From contig NC_037311.1 of NCBI RefSeq assembly GCF_000143535.2, forward strand, positions 2,852,001 through 2,916,000: a stretch of DNA of 64,000 nt, written 5' to 3'. This document shows positions 11,015 through 22,253 of the stretch, piece after piece (position 1 is the first letter of the stretch; each line of letters begins with the position of its first letter). The translations under genes were made by a program, and so were the position numbers. A model generated the notes under the pieces. The model made no database searches. It was not told the origin of the DNA and saw only the letters and a program-made list of their open reading frames with translations. This DNA comes from Botrytis cinerea B05.10. Taxonomy: Eukaryota; Ascomycota; Leotiomycetes; Helotiales; Sclerotiniaceae.

Positions 11015-13603
11015 ATGATAACGCCACCGAGTGAGAACGATGTTGTTGACGCGCAAACACAGGCGCGAACTCCAATTCCTCTCGCAGGCAAAAAGAGAAT
11101 CGGACTTGCAGGCACCCCTCAATCCACAGATCGACTCAAGCAACCTTTCCATATCACATCAGGCGAAGATAAGGAGAATGCTCCTCCTTCGACACAGAGA
11201 GGACGATTATATGGCGGAACTCCTCAATCCGTCGACAAATTAGTGAAACCATTCCGATGTCCTGGTTCAGCAACGATAACTCGAGCTTCCGTGAAACCCG
11301 CACGAAAGCGTCGAAAGGTTGATTATGGAGGTGCAGATGGCGAAGAGGAAGATGGAGATAAACCGTGGACGAATGAAGATCGATTAGCTCTTGCGAATAG
11401 AGATGCGAATAAGTTTCCTGTTTTCCAGGTTAAGGACAAGGATACTATGTTTAGGAAACGATTTTCGGTACCATTGATAAATAAAGATGGAGGGGGATAT
11501 AATCCCAATCGACCTCCACCAACACTTGGACTGAGACAGGGAGCGGTGTTTGTTGCAAAAGCTTTACATGATCCTAGTGGCGAGTTTGCGATTGTTCTTT
11601 ACGATCCTACAATTGATGAAAAGCCGAGGAGTATAGAGCAAGCTAAGAAAGAGGAGGAAGATGCTAAAAAAGAAACTGAAAAGAAGGACGGCGAACCCGA
11701 GAAACCGGTACTGAAGTTGGACGCCCCATTGGCACATAAAAGTCTTGCGGAAATATTAGGAATAAAAAAGGTTGTGGAAGGTGAACGGCCCAAGGTTCCA
11801 GTTGTTATTGATCCTCGACTCGCGAAAGTTTTGCGACCTCATCAAATTGAAGGTGTCAAGTTCATGTACAGATGCGTTACTGGTATGGTGGATGATAGAG
11901 CAAATGGATGTATCATGGCAGATGAGATGGGTCTGGGAAAGACTCTTCAATGCATTACTCTTATGTGGACGATGTTAAAGCAATCTACCGATGCTGGGAA
12001 ACCTACTATCAACAAGGCAATCATTGCCTGTCCGTCGAGTTTAGTCAAGAATTGGGCAAATGAATTGGTCAAGTGGCTAGGTCCAGATGCCATTCAACCA
12101 TTTGCAATTGATGGCAAAGCTTCAAAGGAGGAACTTATTCAACAATTACGACAATGGGCTATAGCTAGTGGTCGATCCATTACAAGGCCTGTTATTATTG
12201 TTTCTTACGAAACTCTACGACTTTATGTTGACGAGCTCAAGCACACTCAAATTGGACTGATGTTGTGTGATGAAGGTCATCGTTTAAAGAATGGAGACAG
12301 TCAGACATTTGTAGCATTGAACAGTCTCAATGTCACTAGGAGAGTCATTTTATCTGGAACGCCAATTCAGAATGATTTGACAGAATATTTCTCCCTGGTC
12401 AGCTTCGCCAATCCAGGTCTTTTGGGCACTCGAATGGAATTCCGTAAAAAATATGAATTACCGATTCAACGTGGTCGAGATGCGGCTGGTAGCGATAAAG
12501 ATCGGCAAAAGGGAGACGAATGCATCAAAGAACTTCTCAACGTCGTCAACAAATTTATCATTCGCCGAACAAACGATATTCTTTCCAAATACTTACCTGT
12601 CAAATATGAGCATGTCGTGTTTTGCGGCCTCGCACCCTTTCAACTCGATTTATATAATCATTTTATTACTAGTCCAGACATCAAAGCTCTTCTGAGAGGA
12701 AAAGGAAGTCAACCTCTCAAAGCCATTGGCATGCTCAAGAAACTCTGCAATCATCCTGACCTTCTAAATCTCTCCGAAGATCTTCCCGGTTGTGAACAAT
12801 ACTGGCCCGAAGACTACGTTCCAAAAGATGGACGCGGTCGCGATCGTGATATCAAACCTTGGTATTCGGGGAAAATGCAAGTTCTCGACCGCATGCTCGC
12901 ACGCATCCGTCAAGATACTAATGATAAAATCGTTCTAATCTCCAATTACACGCAAACCCTTGACATGTTCGATAAACTATGTCGAAGCCGTGGCTATGGA
13001 TCTTTACGTCTCGACGGTACCATGAATGTAACGAAGCGTCAGAAGCTAGTTGACAAATTCAACGATCCGGATGGTCAAGAATTCGTCTTTTTGCTAAGTA
13101 GTAAAGCCGGAGGATGCGGTCTCAATCTCATCGGAGCCAATCGACTCGTTCTCTTCGATCCTGATTGGAACCCAGCTGCTGATCAACAAGCTCTCGCTCG
13201 AGTATGGCGTGATGGTCAAAAGAAAGATTGTTTCGTATATCGCTTTATCGCCACTGGTACTATCGAAGAAAAGATCTTCCAACGTCAATCCCACAAACAA
13301 TCTCTTTCATCCTGTGTTGTTGATTCTGCTGAAGATGTCGAAAGACACTTTAGCTTAGATTCTTTGAGAGAATTGTTTCAATATAGAAAAGACACAACGA
13401 GTGATACTCATGATACGTTTAAATGCAAACGTTGTAAGCCGGATGGAAAACAGTTCTTAAAGGCCCAGGCGATGATGTATGGTGATACAAGTACATGGAA
13501 TCATTTTGTTAATGCAGGGTTGGGGACGATACAGGATTTGTTGTTGAGACAGGAGTGTGGAGATGAGAATGTCAGCGCAGTGTTCCAGTACATTAGTCAT
13601 TAG
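11015..13603 (+). CDS. RAD54: DNA repair and recombination ATPase Rad54
   Basis: Single exon of 862 residues. Rad54 is a Swi2/Snf2 double-stranded DNA translocase that works with Rad51 in homologous recombination in the nucleus. The N-terminus carries basic and phosphorylation-prone sequence with two copies of a TPQS-DxLxxPF element, and then RRSF-like RKRFSVPL. Snf2 motifs are intact: Walker A DEMGLGKT (303-310), Walker B DEGH (419-422), motif III SGTPIQN (447-453) and motif VI ARVWRDGQ (728-735). The C-terminal CxxC zinc-like KCKRCKPDG and the WNHF segment are typical. The frame is open to a TTG at 11000, but the first ATG is 11015. The promoter has G1/S-type boxes. Length and motif order match fungal orthologues, so the assignment is firm. 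Confidence 0.97.
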   Translation: MITPPSENDVVDAQTQARTPIPLAGKKRIGLAGTPQSTDRLKQPFHITSGEDKENAPPSTQRGRLYGGTPQSVDKLVKPFRCPGSATITRASVKPARKRRKVDYGGADGEEEDGDKPWTNEDRLALANRDANKFPVFQVKDKDTMFRKRFSVPLINKDGGGYNPNRPPPTLGLRQGAVFVAKALHDPSGEFAIVLYDPTIDEKPRSIEQAKKEEEDAKKETEKKDGEPEKPVLKLDAPLAHKSLAEILGIKKVVEGERPKVPVVIDPRLAKVLRPHQIEGVKFMYRCVTGMVDDRANGCIMADEMGLGKTLQCITLMWTMLKQSTDAGKPTINKAIIACPSSLVKNWANELVKWLGPDAIQPFAIDGKASKEELIQQLRQWAIASGRSITRPVIIVSYETLRLYVDELKHTQIGLMLCDEGHRLKNGDSQTFVALNSLNVTRRVILSGTPIQNDLTEYFSLVSFANPGLLGTRMEFRKKYELPIQRGRDAAGSDKDRQKGDECIKELLNVVNKFIIRRTNDILSKYLPVKYEHVVFCGLAPFQLDLYNHFITSPDIKALLRGKGSQPLKAIGMLKKLCNHPDLLNLSEDLPGCEQYWPEDYVPKDGRGRDRDIKPWYSGKMQVLDRMLARIRQDTNDKIVLISNYTQTLDMFDKLCRSRGYGSLRLDGTMNVTKRQKLVDKFNDPDGQEFVFLLSSKAGGCGLNLIGANRLVLFDPDWNPAADQQALARVWRDGQKKDCFVYRFIATGTIEEKIFQRQSHKQSLSSCVVDSAEDVERHFSLDSLRELFQYRKDTTSDTHDTFKCKRCKPDGKQFLKAQAMMYGDTSTWNHFVNAGLGTIQDLLLRQECGDENVSAVFQYISH

Positions 13604-15737
13604 GCAAGGGAAGTTGGGTGTGTAAGGAGATGGGACTGGAACGAATACTGGGCGTGATTTTGATGCGTGGATTGGAGCACTTTTTTGTTATCCTTAATTT
13701 TGTTTGGGAGTTCAACGACAAATCGGAGAGAATTAAGCTCCTTTATAGTATTCCCTCAAGCGGGCGTTTTGGTATGATGATGATAGACAGAAGCGATTAT
13801 ATGACGTAGAACACTTCATATTATTTTGATTTTCAATTCCCTTTGCCTCCTAAATTTTTTGGCTGCTTCATTTGTCAACTACACATATATTTCATGCATA
13901 TCAAAATAAGAGTCAAAAATCAAAATCAAAAGCCCTCTAGCATTGCATCTACTTGTACATCCACCTACTAATCAAACACCTCCTGCCATACCAAACCATC
14001 AAATCAGACACAAACTCCCCTCGCGCAGCTCAAGATCATCAGATGATTGATAATTGATCCTCGAAATTAACATAACATTAACATCAACATTAAGAAAGAA
14101 CCCCTCCAGTTTTAAACCAGCATACCACAACCCCCAATCCCATCACAAGCTCACAAACTTACAAACTCACAATACAGACACAAATACGAATACAAATACA
14201 AATAAAAAAATCACACAACCCCATCCAGATTCCTTAATATCGAAATTTCAGATCCGCTAACTGCCGTCCAACTATACTTACTATACTATACATAAATGTG
14301 TATAAAAACTTATATGTCAAATACTTACCACCCCTTTGAAAATTTAAAGTTTAAAGTTTACAAATATCTATATCGATTTTAATACACAATCCCAACTTCT
14401 CCTCCTCCTGCTGCTTCTCCTGCTGCTGTTCCACCTCTAATACTTCCAACCTCTCAACCTTCCAACCTTCAACCCTTCAAAACAAAATCATACATACCAT
14501 CTCCTCACTAACCAATACCCATAAAAGCTAGCTATTTAGTTAGTTAATTAGTTAATAGATAAATAAATACTCACTCACTCAATTAATAAATATTCCGGCC
14601 CATTGCAATTCATCACATTATATCACATTACCTTTGATAGAAACAATAGTTACACCACTACTGCTACAATCACTACCATCACTACCACTAATACTATCAA
14701 ATAGATACATAAACAACTCCATAAATAGCCACATGAAATACACACCTCTCATCTCCCCCTCCTCACACAACTCCACTCCACCCTACCCTACCAAAAACCC
14801 TTCATTAGTTTACCTAAAACACAACACCCATCCATACCATACTATACTATACCATTTTCTATAGATTCCAAGTTCAAACTCGTACTTCAACTTTAACCTC
14901 CTATACTATTCTTTAAATTCCTCAAATTACCAAATTTACATACATACATACATACAAACATACCCTATACTTCCATTCCTTCGCCCCTCACCCCTCCACA
15001 TCTCCATTTCTCAAGCTCTCCAAGTATCACTTCCTAAAACGCATAGCGAGATATGTATTGTGTATATCTATATCTGTCGGGTGCATATGAAATCATGAGC
15101 AAGTTATCTCCTGCTGTATCACTTACCATTTATAGTATCGATGTGGGACACACCGATTACCGAGTCGTACACCCGATGAGACATTGTACAGATGACCTAC
15201 TTTACCCAGCAATGCACTGCAAAACATATGCGCGCCACCATTACGAATTACATGCATTCACTGTTAGAAAAATTGCAGTATCATGAAAAGCCTCTGTATT
15301 GCACACATGATAATGATATTTCTAAGTTGGAAGTAAAAAGTAACTGCCTGGCAATATGTATTTCTTCCAGAACGAACCATTTGAACAACCATATCAATAC
15401 CCAAGTATAAACGAGATTCCATGCACGATTAAAGAATGAAGAGAAGTGTCCAATGTTGAATTGAGACATCATCTTGAAGTGAAGAGAGAATCGCACACTC
15501 GCATAGTCAATACTGAGTCCTAGTGCCGAAAGAGAACAAACATATACGTAATGACGGCCACCCAGTTGAAATCCATGTTTAACGCTTCGAGGTATAAATT
15601 GTTGTTTGCGTTGAAGAAATCAAAAGATATATTTTTTGGTTGCTGAGATGACGGGTACATGGGAGGTAAGGAAAGGGGCGATGATCGATTGATCAGAAAT
15701 GCTCCCTTTCGTGGAGAATCAAAGGCTTTTTGACCAT
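13604..15737. other. long convergent gap, G-poor on the + strand
   Basis: 2.1 kb between the 3' ends of RAD54 and bhp1. From about 13830 to 15050 the + strand is strikingly poor in G and rich in A, C and T, with short repeats (ACAAAT/ACGAATAC runs near 14180, CATACATA near 14940). No frame shows a domain. It could be a long untranslated or non-coding transcript, or simply low-complexity spacer. Confidence 0.5.
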
Positions 15738-16250
15738 CTAGAGAACGATTGGAATGGCAACGCAGCTATTGGTAAGAACATTAATCCCTCCCTGTGTACC
15801 ACCATTGTTAGAATTGTCATCGCAATCGGGCTAGCCATGTAAGATAATGAAACTTAATGAAGAATGAAGAGAACTTACACTGGTGCTGCCGCCGTTCACA
15901 TTACAGCAAACGGGTGCGGAGTTACATTTGCCTCCGAGCACGATACCAACGATTGGGATCGGGATTTCGGCGCCTATTATTCTCGTTAGCAAATACTTCT
16001 GGGCCAGGCGAAATAATACTTGTAGATTGGTGAATGCCAATGGATTAACAAAATAGAACTTACAATTCAAACCCAATAGATTGCCTAGAATGCCATCACC
16101 TCCTGAAGTGACAGACTGACAACATGAGAGTGTTTGACCTTGAGCACAGGTTTGACCTCCGCCACGAGCGAAAAGTGTTGATTCCGTAGTGGGAATAGCA
16201 ACGACCATGGCGGCCAAAGAGAGAACAACAGTGGCGATACTGAAACGCAT
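15738..16250 (-). CDS. bhp1: class I hydrophobin Bhp1
   Basis: Three exons (16250-16064, 15973-15879, 15791-15738) give 111 residues. A signal peptide (MRFSIATVVLSLAAMVVA) is followed by the hydrophobin cysteine pattern C35, C43-C44, C63, C79, C85-C86, C104, with the class I long hydrophobic C-terminal loop ending NSCVAIPIVL. Hydrophobins are secreted and assemble at the air-water interface to coat hyphae or spores. The sequence agrees with my memory of Botrytis cinerea Bhp1. The first intron has a GCTAAC branch point. For the second intron an acceptor at 15831 is also possible; it adds 13 in-frame residues including a ninth cysteine. I chose the acceptor behind a TCTAAC branch point because it keeps the eight-cysteine pattern. 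A TATA box lies upstream. Confidence 0.92.
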
Positions 16251-17307
16251 TTTGAATATAGGGAGGAAGTCGTCGACTTGAGTGGTTGATCTAAAAGTGA
16301 ATTAAAATGAGCAAGAGTTTTTGTGCAGGAGCGAGTTTGTTCAGCAAAGTCAAGCAAATGTGAGTTGATGAGTTGATGAAAAAATGAGATGCAGAGGAGA
16401 AGTATGAGACCTTATATATGGAAATTCTTCCCATCAAAGTAACACTGGAAAATCGAGGCAAGAGCTATCGCCCCCAGTAGACAGTCTAATGGACCGCCAA
16501 GAGGCCAAAATATTGAAAGGAGTAGGTGCCATTTTCTTCACAATCGAACGAGATGGGACAAAGGAGGTGGAATTTTGTATTCACACTACGGATGAAAGAG
16601 CCTTCATGTCACTAGAAAAACGCCAATCGTCCTTGTTGCCTGTTATACCGTCTCTTTTCGGAACTGAGTATTCCCATCCTGACTTTTTATGTGAATCATT
16701 AAAATGAGGTTGTTTCTTACAAAGAACAGGAAGGGGCCATCATGGCGGAACGTGATATTGTGTAAGAGCAAGTATAAAAACAACCTGCAATTGGCCACGA
16801 GAGATCGATATATAGGGAAAGGCCAAATCAAATAGTTTCCATGTGACGATGTACTACATCAATACCGAGCTTTAGATAGAGTCACTTTTGCCACGTTGTG
16901 AGACTGCACATACTTGAATAGAAAGAGTCAACAAGCAACAACAATAGATCGTCGGATTTCTCACAGGTCCCCGGGAAACTAAGCTGAAATTGTACGTCGC
17001 AGATAGTGGCTAGGAGGAATATTGGAGCACAGAACGAAGGAGAAAACAGATATATCTACGCGGCTGATAACTCGTAGAGCGTATGATTTTTGATTGTCAT
17101 AATTCTCCGACGAGTGCGCCACGCTAAAATAACTCCAAATATTTGATTCCATAATTATCAAGGCCAATTTGCCACTGGAATTTGGCAAGGAGATATTTTC
17201 GTATAACGTGTAGCTAAATATTCAAAAAGTATGCGGGCCTCCCTTTTCTCCTTTCAAATGTCATGTGTGCCAGAAATGCGAAAGAAGTACTAGTTCCAAA
17301 AATGAGC
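16251..17307. other. bhp1 promoter region
   Basis: About 1 kb upstream of bhp1 and downstream of the 612-aa gene, both on the minus strand. Apart from the TATA box and CT-rich leader I recognise nothing. Open frames are short. Confidence 0.5.
16411..16418 (-). promoter_or_regulatory. TATA box of bhp1
   Basis: TATATAAG on the minus strand, about 160 bases upstream of the bhp1 start codon and followed by a pyrimidine-rich leader. A strong TATA box fits a highly and stage-specifically expressed structural protein. Confidence 0.55.
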
Positions 17308-19200
17308 CTAGTTTGGATTCCAAACAGTCCACCAAACGCCAATGTTGGCCGCTATGATAAGATCCAACATCTTCAAGCCCTCGTCATGAATGATGAGTTT
17401 CCCAAGTTTTGCACGTTTGCCTCTATTACCACCACCGGCTTTTTCCTGTCCAATACTAAGGTCCAGTCGATCGTCATTATCGTTCGAGATTGTCAGCTCG
17501 TCTAAGAAGTTGTTTAATCTTTGTGTTAAGGGCGGAGAGTCTTCTTCAAATGAGGAGCTAATTGAGGAAGGTCTAGGTGGTAGATGGGAAAGATCCTCCC
17601 CATTACTTGCATATGGGATAGCATGAGACGTTTGATGAGGCTGAGTTTCGGATGGATGATGAGGGCTAGACTTAGATAATCGCTTACGGAAACTTCCTAG
17701 TTTTCGTGAGAGTTTATTCGACCCACTCTTGACCTGAGCAGCAGCCAAGTCCATTTTCTCCCTATCAAATAGATCTGAACTTGGTAAATTGAAGCGAAGT
17801 TCGCTCACAGTTACAGAGCTTGACGAAGAGGCGGTGGAATCTGCGGAGACTGGGGCTGGTAGCTTGTGTAGACAACGTAAGGACCGACCAGCGCCACCAG
17901 TGGAGAAAGTGCAAGTACCTCCCCAAGGACTTAAGAATGTGTAACCCTTGGCGCGAGAATTTTCGGACCCATCCGCCGACCGATTTTCTGGATCAGATTC
18001 CTGCGGACCTTCCGAGCTACCGCTGTTATTCCTGCTGTGATTTGTCGAGAAATCAGAGATGGCCCTTCTGTGCTGTTTAAAAGTTTGATTCCATGAACTA
18101 GCCCATTCCATCGATATTTGACTGTAAAACCCAGGTCCGGAGACTCCAGCCTTTTGCGTCACTGATGTGGGGACTTCATTTCCGGAGGGTTGGAAAGTAG
18201 CTCCTTGTGACTCCCGAGTTTGGTTTGTACCACCGAGCTTGTTGTTGCCCATCGGGCGAGTATGGTTGCGGAAATAGGTATAGCCTGGCGTTGTGATATG
18301 CACAGAAATGTCATAGTAAGGTTTTTTAGTTGCTGTCATCCCTATAGTGGGAGGATTTGATTTCCCTTCAACTATGCCGACATTCCATTGGCCACCCGAG
18401 GTTGGATCTCGTCGAATGATAGTTATTGAAAATGCTTTTGCAGAATCATCAACTGGTTTGGGTCTTTCAAACATCGTATGGCTACTTGGAGGCCGGTGTG
18501 ATGTTTCCAGATCATTGTGAATAGGACTACTAGCCTGAGAAGACTCTGGAGTGAACATCGAATTTTGAGGCTTTATTCTCGTGAGAGGCTTTCTGTTGAC
18601 AGTATTTGACCGCGCCATGGAAGAAGGCTGACCTGCGACCCGGCGAGAAATCCCTGATTCTGCGACCATTGGCGTATTGGCAACGTTGTCACGCGGGGAC
18701 ACGATGACATCGTGTCCCGAAGTATAATCCTTCTGGATATCTAGCGCAGGTGCTTGGTGTTGTAGGCGCTCCAAGTTTAATACACTTTGCCTATCAATAT
18801 CCAAAGACTGGGCCCTAGAGCCATCGGGTAGAGGTTTGCGGGGTAAAGTCTTCTTAGACAGTGCCCGGGAAGGAATAGGTTGCTCTTCGGGTAAGAATTG
18901 AGCATCCTCATCCGAATTTAGATGCAAGTAGTATAAAGAGTTTGCGACATCCTCGGATGTGACATTCTTGAGTTGTGGTTTCAAGGTAGTAAGAATGATA
19001 TCTAGGAAATTTAGTCAGCTATGATGATCAACGCCCTATATGCATGCGACCGCACCATTACTACCAGGTACTCTAGCGATATAGAGAACTAGATTGGCCC
19101 TCTTCTGCTCGGTTGGGTTTCGTGGGTACTTCGGGGGGTTTCCAGCAAGCTGGATCAGACCAGAAAGCGAGTTTGCTTCAACAAAATCTTGTGGAGACAT
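17308..19200 (-). CDS. conserved fungal protein of unknown function, 612 aa
   Basis: Two exons (19200-19056 and 19001-17308) across a 54-nt intron give 612 residues. The N-terminal 80 residues are the most protein-like part: KYPRNPTEQKRANLVLYIAR, then a GSNDIILTTLKP segment and EDVANSLYYLHLN. The middle is long, polar and Ser/Pro-rich, with a second ordered block near FSITIIRRDPTSGGQWNVG and WGGTCTFSTGGAGRSLRCLH. The C-terminus ends in DEGLKMLDLIIAANIGVWW, which reads as an amphipathic or membrane-associating helix. I recall similar N- and C-terminal blocks in other filamentous ascomycetes but know no function. No catalytic motif is visible. The start is the first ATG, and the intron joins the conserved N-terminal block without a break. 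Confidence 0.75.
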
Positions 19201-20498
19201 GTTTTGCTGGCGGTTTGAGGTATACGACGGAACTGGATTGAAAAAAGAGGAGAGAAGTTCTTCCCTTTACACTCTTGTTCCTCTGGAGTGAATCATACAC
19301 AGCCAGAAGGCAAAGCAACAAACTCGTCAGATCAAACCTTGGGATTATTAACAAGAAGCGGATTGAAGAAGCCCAGCCTTCTTGGAAGAGAGTTTTTTTT
19401 TGCAGGACTTCGATTTATTAAGCTTTTTGCGATATATCTCTATGATGTTGGGCAGCAGAAAATGTACCCCAGATGTGTCAGGGAAAGGTGGTGGGTATCT
19501 CGAACTAGGGTGTCGTATGGTGTATTGCGTATGGCGAATAAGGGAGGCTGATATGCTGATGGAATGAAAAAGAGCTGGCTGGCGTAACAGGGGATCGCAG
19601 AAACTTATACAGATTGAAAAAGCTGTCAAAGACGTCAAAGATGTCAGAGATGTAGCGGTGATAATGATTGCCACGACATCATATGGCTGATCCACATGTT
19701 TCTTGGGGCTACCCAGGTATATTAAGATAAAGAAACAAATATCTAAATGAGACTTTTATATTGAAATCCTTGCTTCTTGGACTCCTTATTATGCCAGTCC
19801 AAGCAAATAACTTCTTATTAGGTTTGTTAGGTTGATCAGATCATCTGCTGGCGGGTCACCAACGAATCCAGTAAATCCCAACCATACGAGTGACTTGCAT
19901 GCTTGCACTGCCACAGTGTCAACTGGTCCGTACCGACAAAGTGTGTGCGGCTGATGCATGAGGCTGAGATGTCGGCTTTTCTTTTTTTCCCCCTCTGACT
20001 TCACTTGCCCAGCACGTGCCTCGGCATGGACGTGTGCGAGGTGGTGGTGCGTACTAGAGGTAGACAGTCCACTCAACTACGCACTACGGTGCCCACTCAT
20101 GCTCTCATGTCAACCAAGTCCACTCGCTCATCTCGCCCGCCTCGCCCGCCTCGCCCGCTTAAAATGGATATTTCACTAACAACCACAACCCACAAAACGA
20201 CCCTTGATTGGCTCAGACGGGCCAATGAAAATCCATCAAAACTTCGTGCACTAGGAGTTAAAGAAATCTCGAAAAATTAATTTTGGCTCGGATTATTATC
20301 GTACAGAGGGAGGAAGAAAAGCTTCATACTTTTTCTACCACAATTTCAATCATATCTAGGTACAATACAAACACAGAACAACTTTTGTGAAAGTTATGTT
20401 ATTTTGATTGCGTTAGGATCAAAAGGCACAACACTTATTAAATTCAAGTTTTATCTCCCCAGTATTCATATTGTAATTTCACTCGTCATTGGTAAAAG
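19201..20498. other. divergent intergenic region
   Basis: Separates the 612-aa gene (-) from RRP14 (+). It holds a short GC-richer patch near 20000-20160 with three copies of CTCGCCCGC (about 20130-20158). No gene is supported. Confidence 0.5.
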
Positions 20499-22253
20499 AT
20501 GGCAGAGAGCACTCTTCAAGTTTGTCTTCCCTTCCCCGCCTTTCCTATTTATCCATTAACAAATTTTTCACAGGACAGACTGCGCGAGCATGCAGAGGCA
20601 TTCGATGGATTGCTATCCTTGATTCCAGCAAAATACTACTATGCTGAGGACACCAGTGTATGTTGAAAATTCAGTTTGGTTTCAATTGCGAGTGCCACAA
20701 TGCTGATTGCCGTTCCAACACAGGATCAATGGAAAAAGAAGAAGCAAACCAAGCAACAAGCTGCTGCTGCAAGACGCGCAAAGCTTGATCCAGATTCTGC
20801 AAAGACCGCAAAGGATGTCATGGATGAAAGAGCAAAGAAGAGAAAATTGGAAGAGTCTGAGGATGTCGAGGAGGGTTCCGAAGTAGAGGGTATTGAAAAA
20901 GAATTACCCAAACAAGGATTGAAAAAGGCTGTCGAGAAGCCAGTAAAGAAATTAAAGACCGATGCCGAATCCACAAAAGAGACATCCAAGTCTGCGACGC
21001 CAAAAGACTCTACACCCAAGAAAGGTTTGACACCAGAAGAAGAGGCAGCAAAATTGGAAAAGAGAAACCAGAAAGAGGAACAGAAGAAGGCAAAGGCAGC
21101 CAAGAAGTCAGCCAAACAAAAGGCAAAGAGGGAGGAAGCTGCCAAACAAGTCGTCGAATTACCAACCGAAGACACTCCTGCTAGTGAGTCGACTACAAAA
21201 AATGATGTGGCTGAAGAAGTGACCAAGGACACTGCCACTAACAAGACCCCTACCAAAAAGACAATCGAGCATGAAATTGCGGCCGATGAGGAACCAGAGC
21301 ATGACCAAGAAATTGGTCATTTCGAAGCTGAAGGTCTAGAGGAGCCTGAATCTACCAAATCATCGCCGCCCTCATCTACTTTCTCCGCAACAAACGAGGA
21401 CAACACCAGTGGAGGTACATCCACATCCTCTACTATCCCTCCTACCGCCCCTCCTAAGCACATCACCATTCCAGCCGACTCCGAAGCTCTCCGTTCTAGA
21501 TTAGCAGCTCGCATCGAAGCCCTAAGAGCTCAACGTAAAGCGAACAATCCTGACGGTACCCCTGTTCGCAATCGCCAAGAATTAATGGACCAACGTCGCA
21601 GAAAGGAAGAGCAACGTAAAGCCCACAAAAAAGAACTCCGACTCCAAGCCAAGATTGACGAGGAGGCTAGACGAGAAGCCGCTTTGGTGTCAGCACGAAG
21701 TAGTCCAGCAGGAAGTTTACTCAGCCCTCTAATTCGCTCACCCGAAAACAATTTTGCTTTCGGTAGAGTCGCTTTCGCTGATGGACAAGGTCTCAATGAA
21801 GATTTAACCGCACTCAAAGCCATACCAAAAAAGAAGGGTCCACAAGACGCGAATAGTGCACTTGCCGCCGCAGCCAAGAAACAATCTCGATTAGAAGCAA
21901 TGGATCCCGAAAAACGTCAAGAAATCGAAGAGAAAGAACGTTGGTTGATTGCGAAAAAGCGCGTAAATGGTGAGAAAGTTCGAGACGATACTTCGTTACT
22001 GAAGAAAACTCTCAAGAGAAAGGAGGCTACGAGGAAGAAGAGCGAAAAGGATTGGGGCGATAGGATGGATGGTGTCAAGAAGGCAAGTCATATGAAACAA
22101 AAGAAGAGAGAGGAGAATCTCAAGGCTAGGAGAGATGGGAAGGGTGGAAAGGGAAAGAAGGGTGGAAAGGGTGGAAAGCCAGCTGGTGGCGCGAAGAAGA
22201 AGAGTAGGCCGGGTTTTGAGGGTAGTTTTGGAGGCGGAGGAAAGAAAAAATAA
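20499..22253 (+). CDS. RRP14: ribosome biogenesis protein Rrp14/SURF6
   Basis: Three exons (20499-20519, 20574-20657, 20724-22253) give 544 residues; the first two exons are only 21 and 84 nt. The N-terminal block LREHAEAFDGLLSLIPAKYY followed by YAEDTSDQWKKKKQTKQQAA is the conserved Rrp14 N-terminal domain and is interrupted by both introns, which confirms the splicing. A highly charged Lys/Glu-rich coiled middle follows, then the SURF6 domain (RSRLAARIEALRAQRKANN to about the WGDRMDGVKK segment) and a Gly/Lys-rich basic tail. Rrp14 acts in the nucleolus in early pre-rRNA processing of both subunits. The C-terminal basic tail is probably the nucleolar and RNA-binding part. UTP6, 26 kb away, serves the same pathway. 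Confidence 0.93.

Noticed and set aside
20005..20280. 91-codon frame on the + strand ahead of RRP14
   Set aside because: Driven by CTCGCCCGC repeats, in the RRP14 promoter; no domain.
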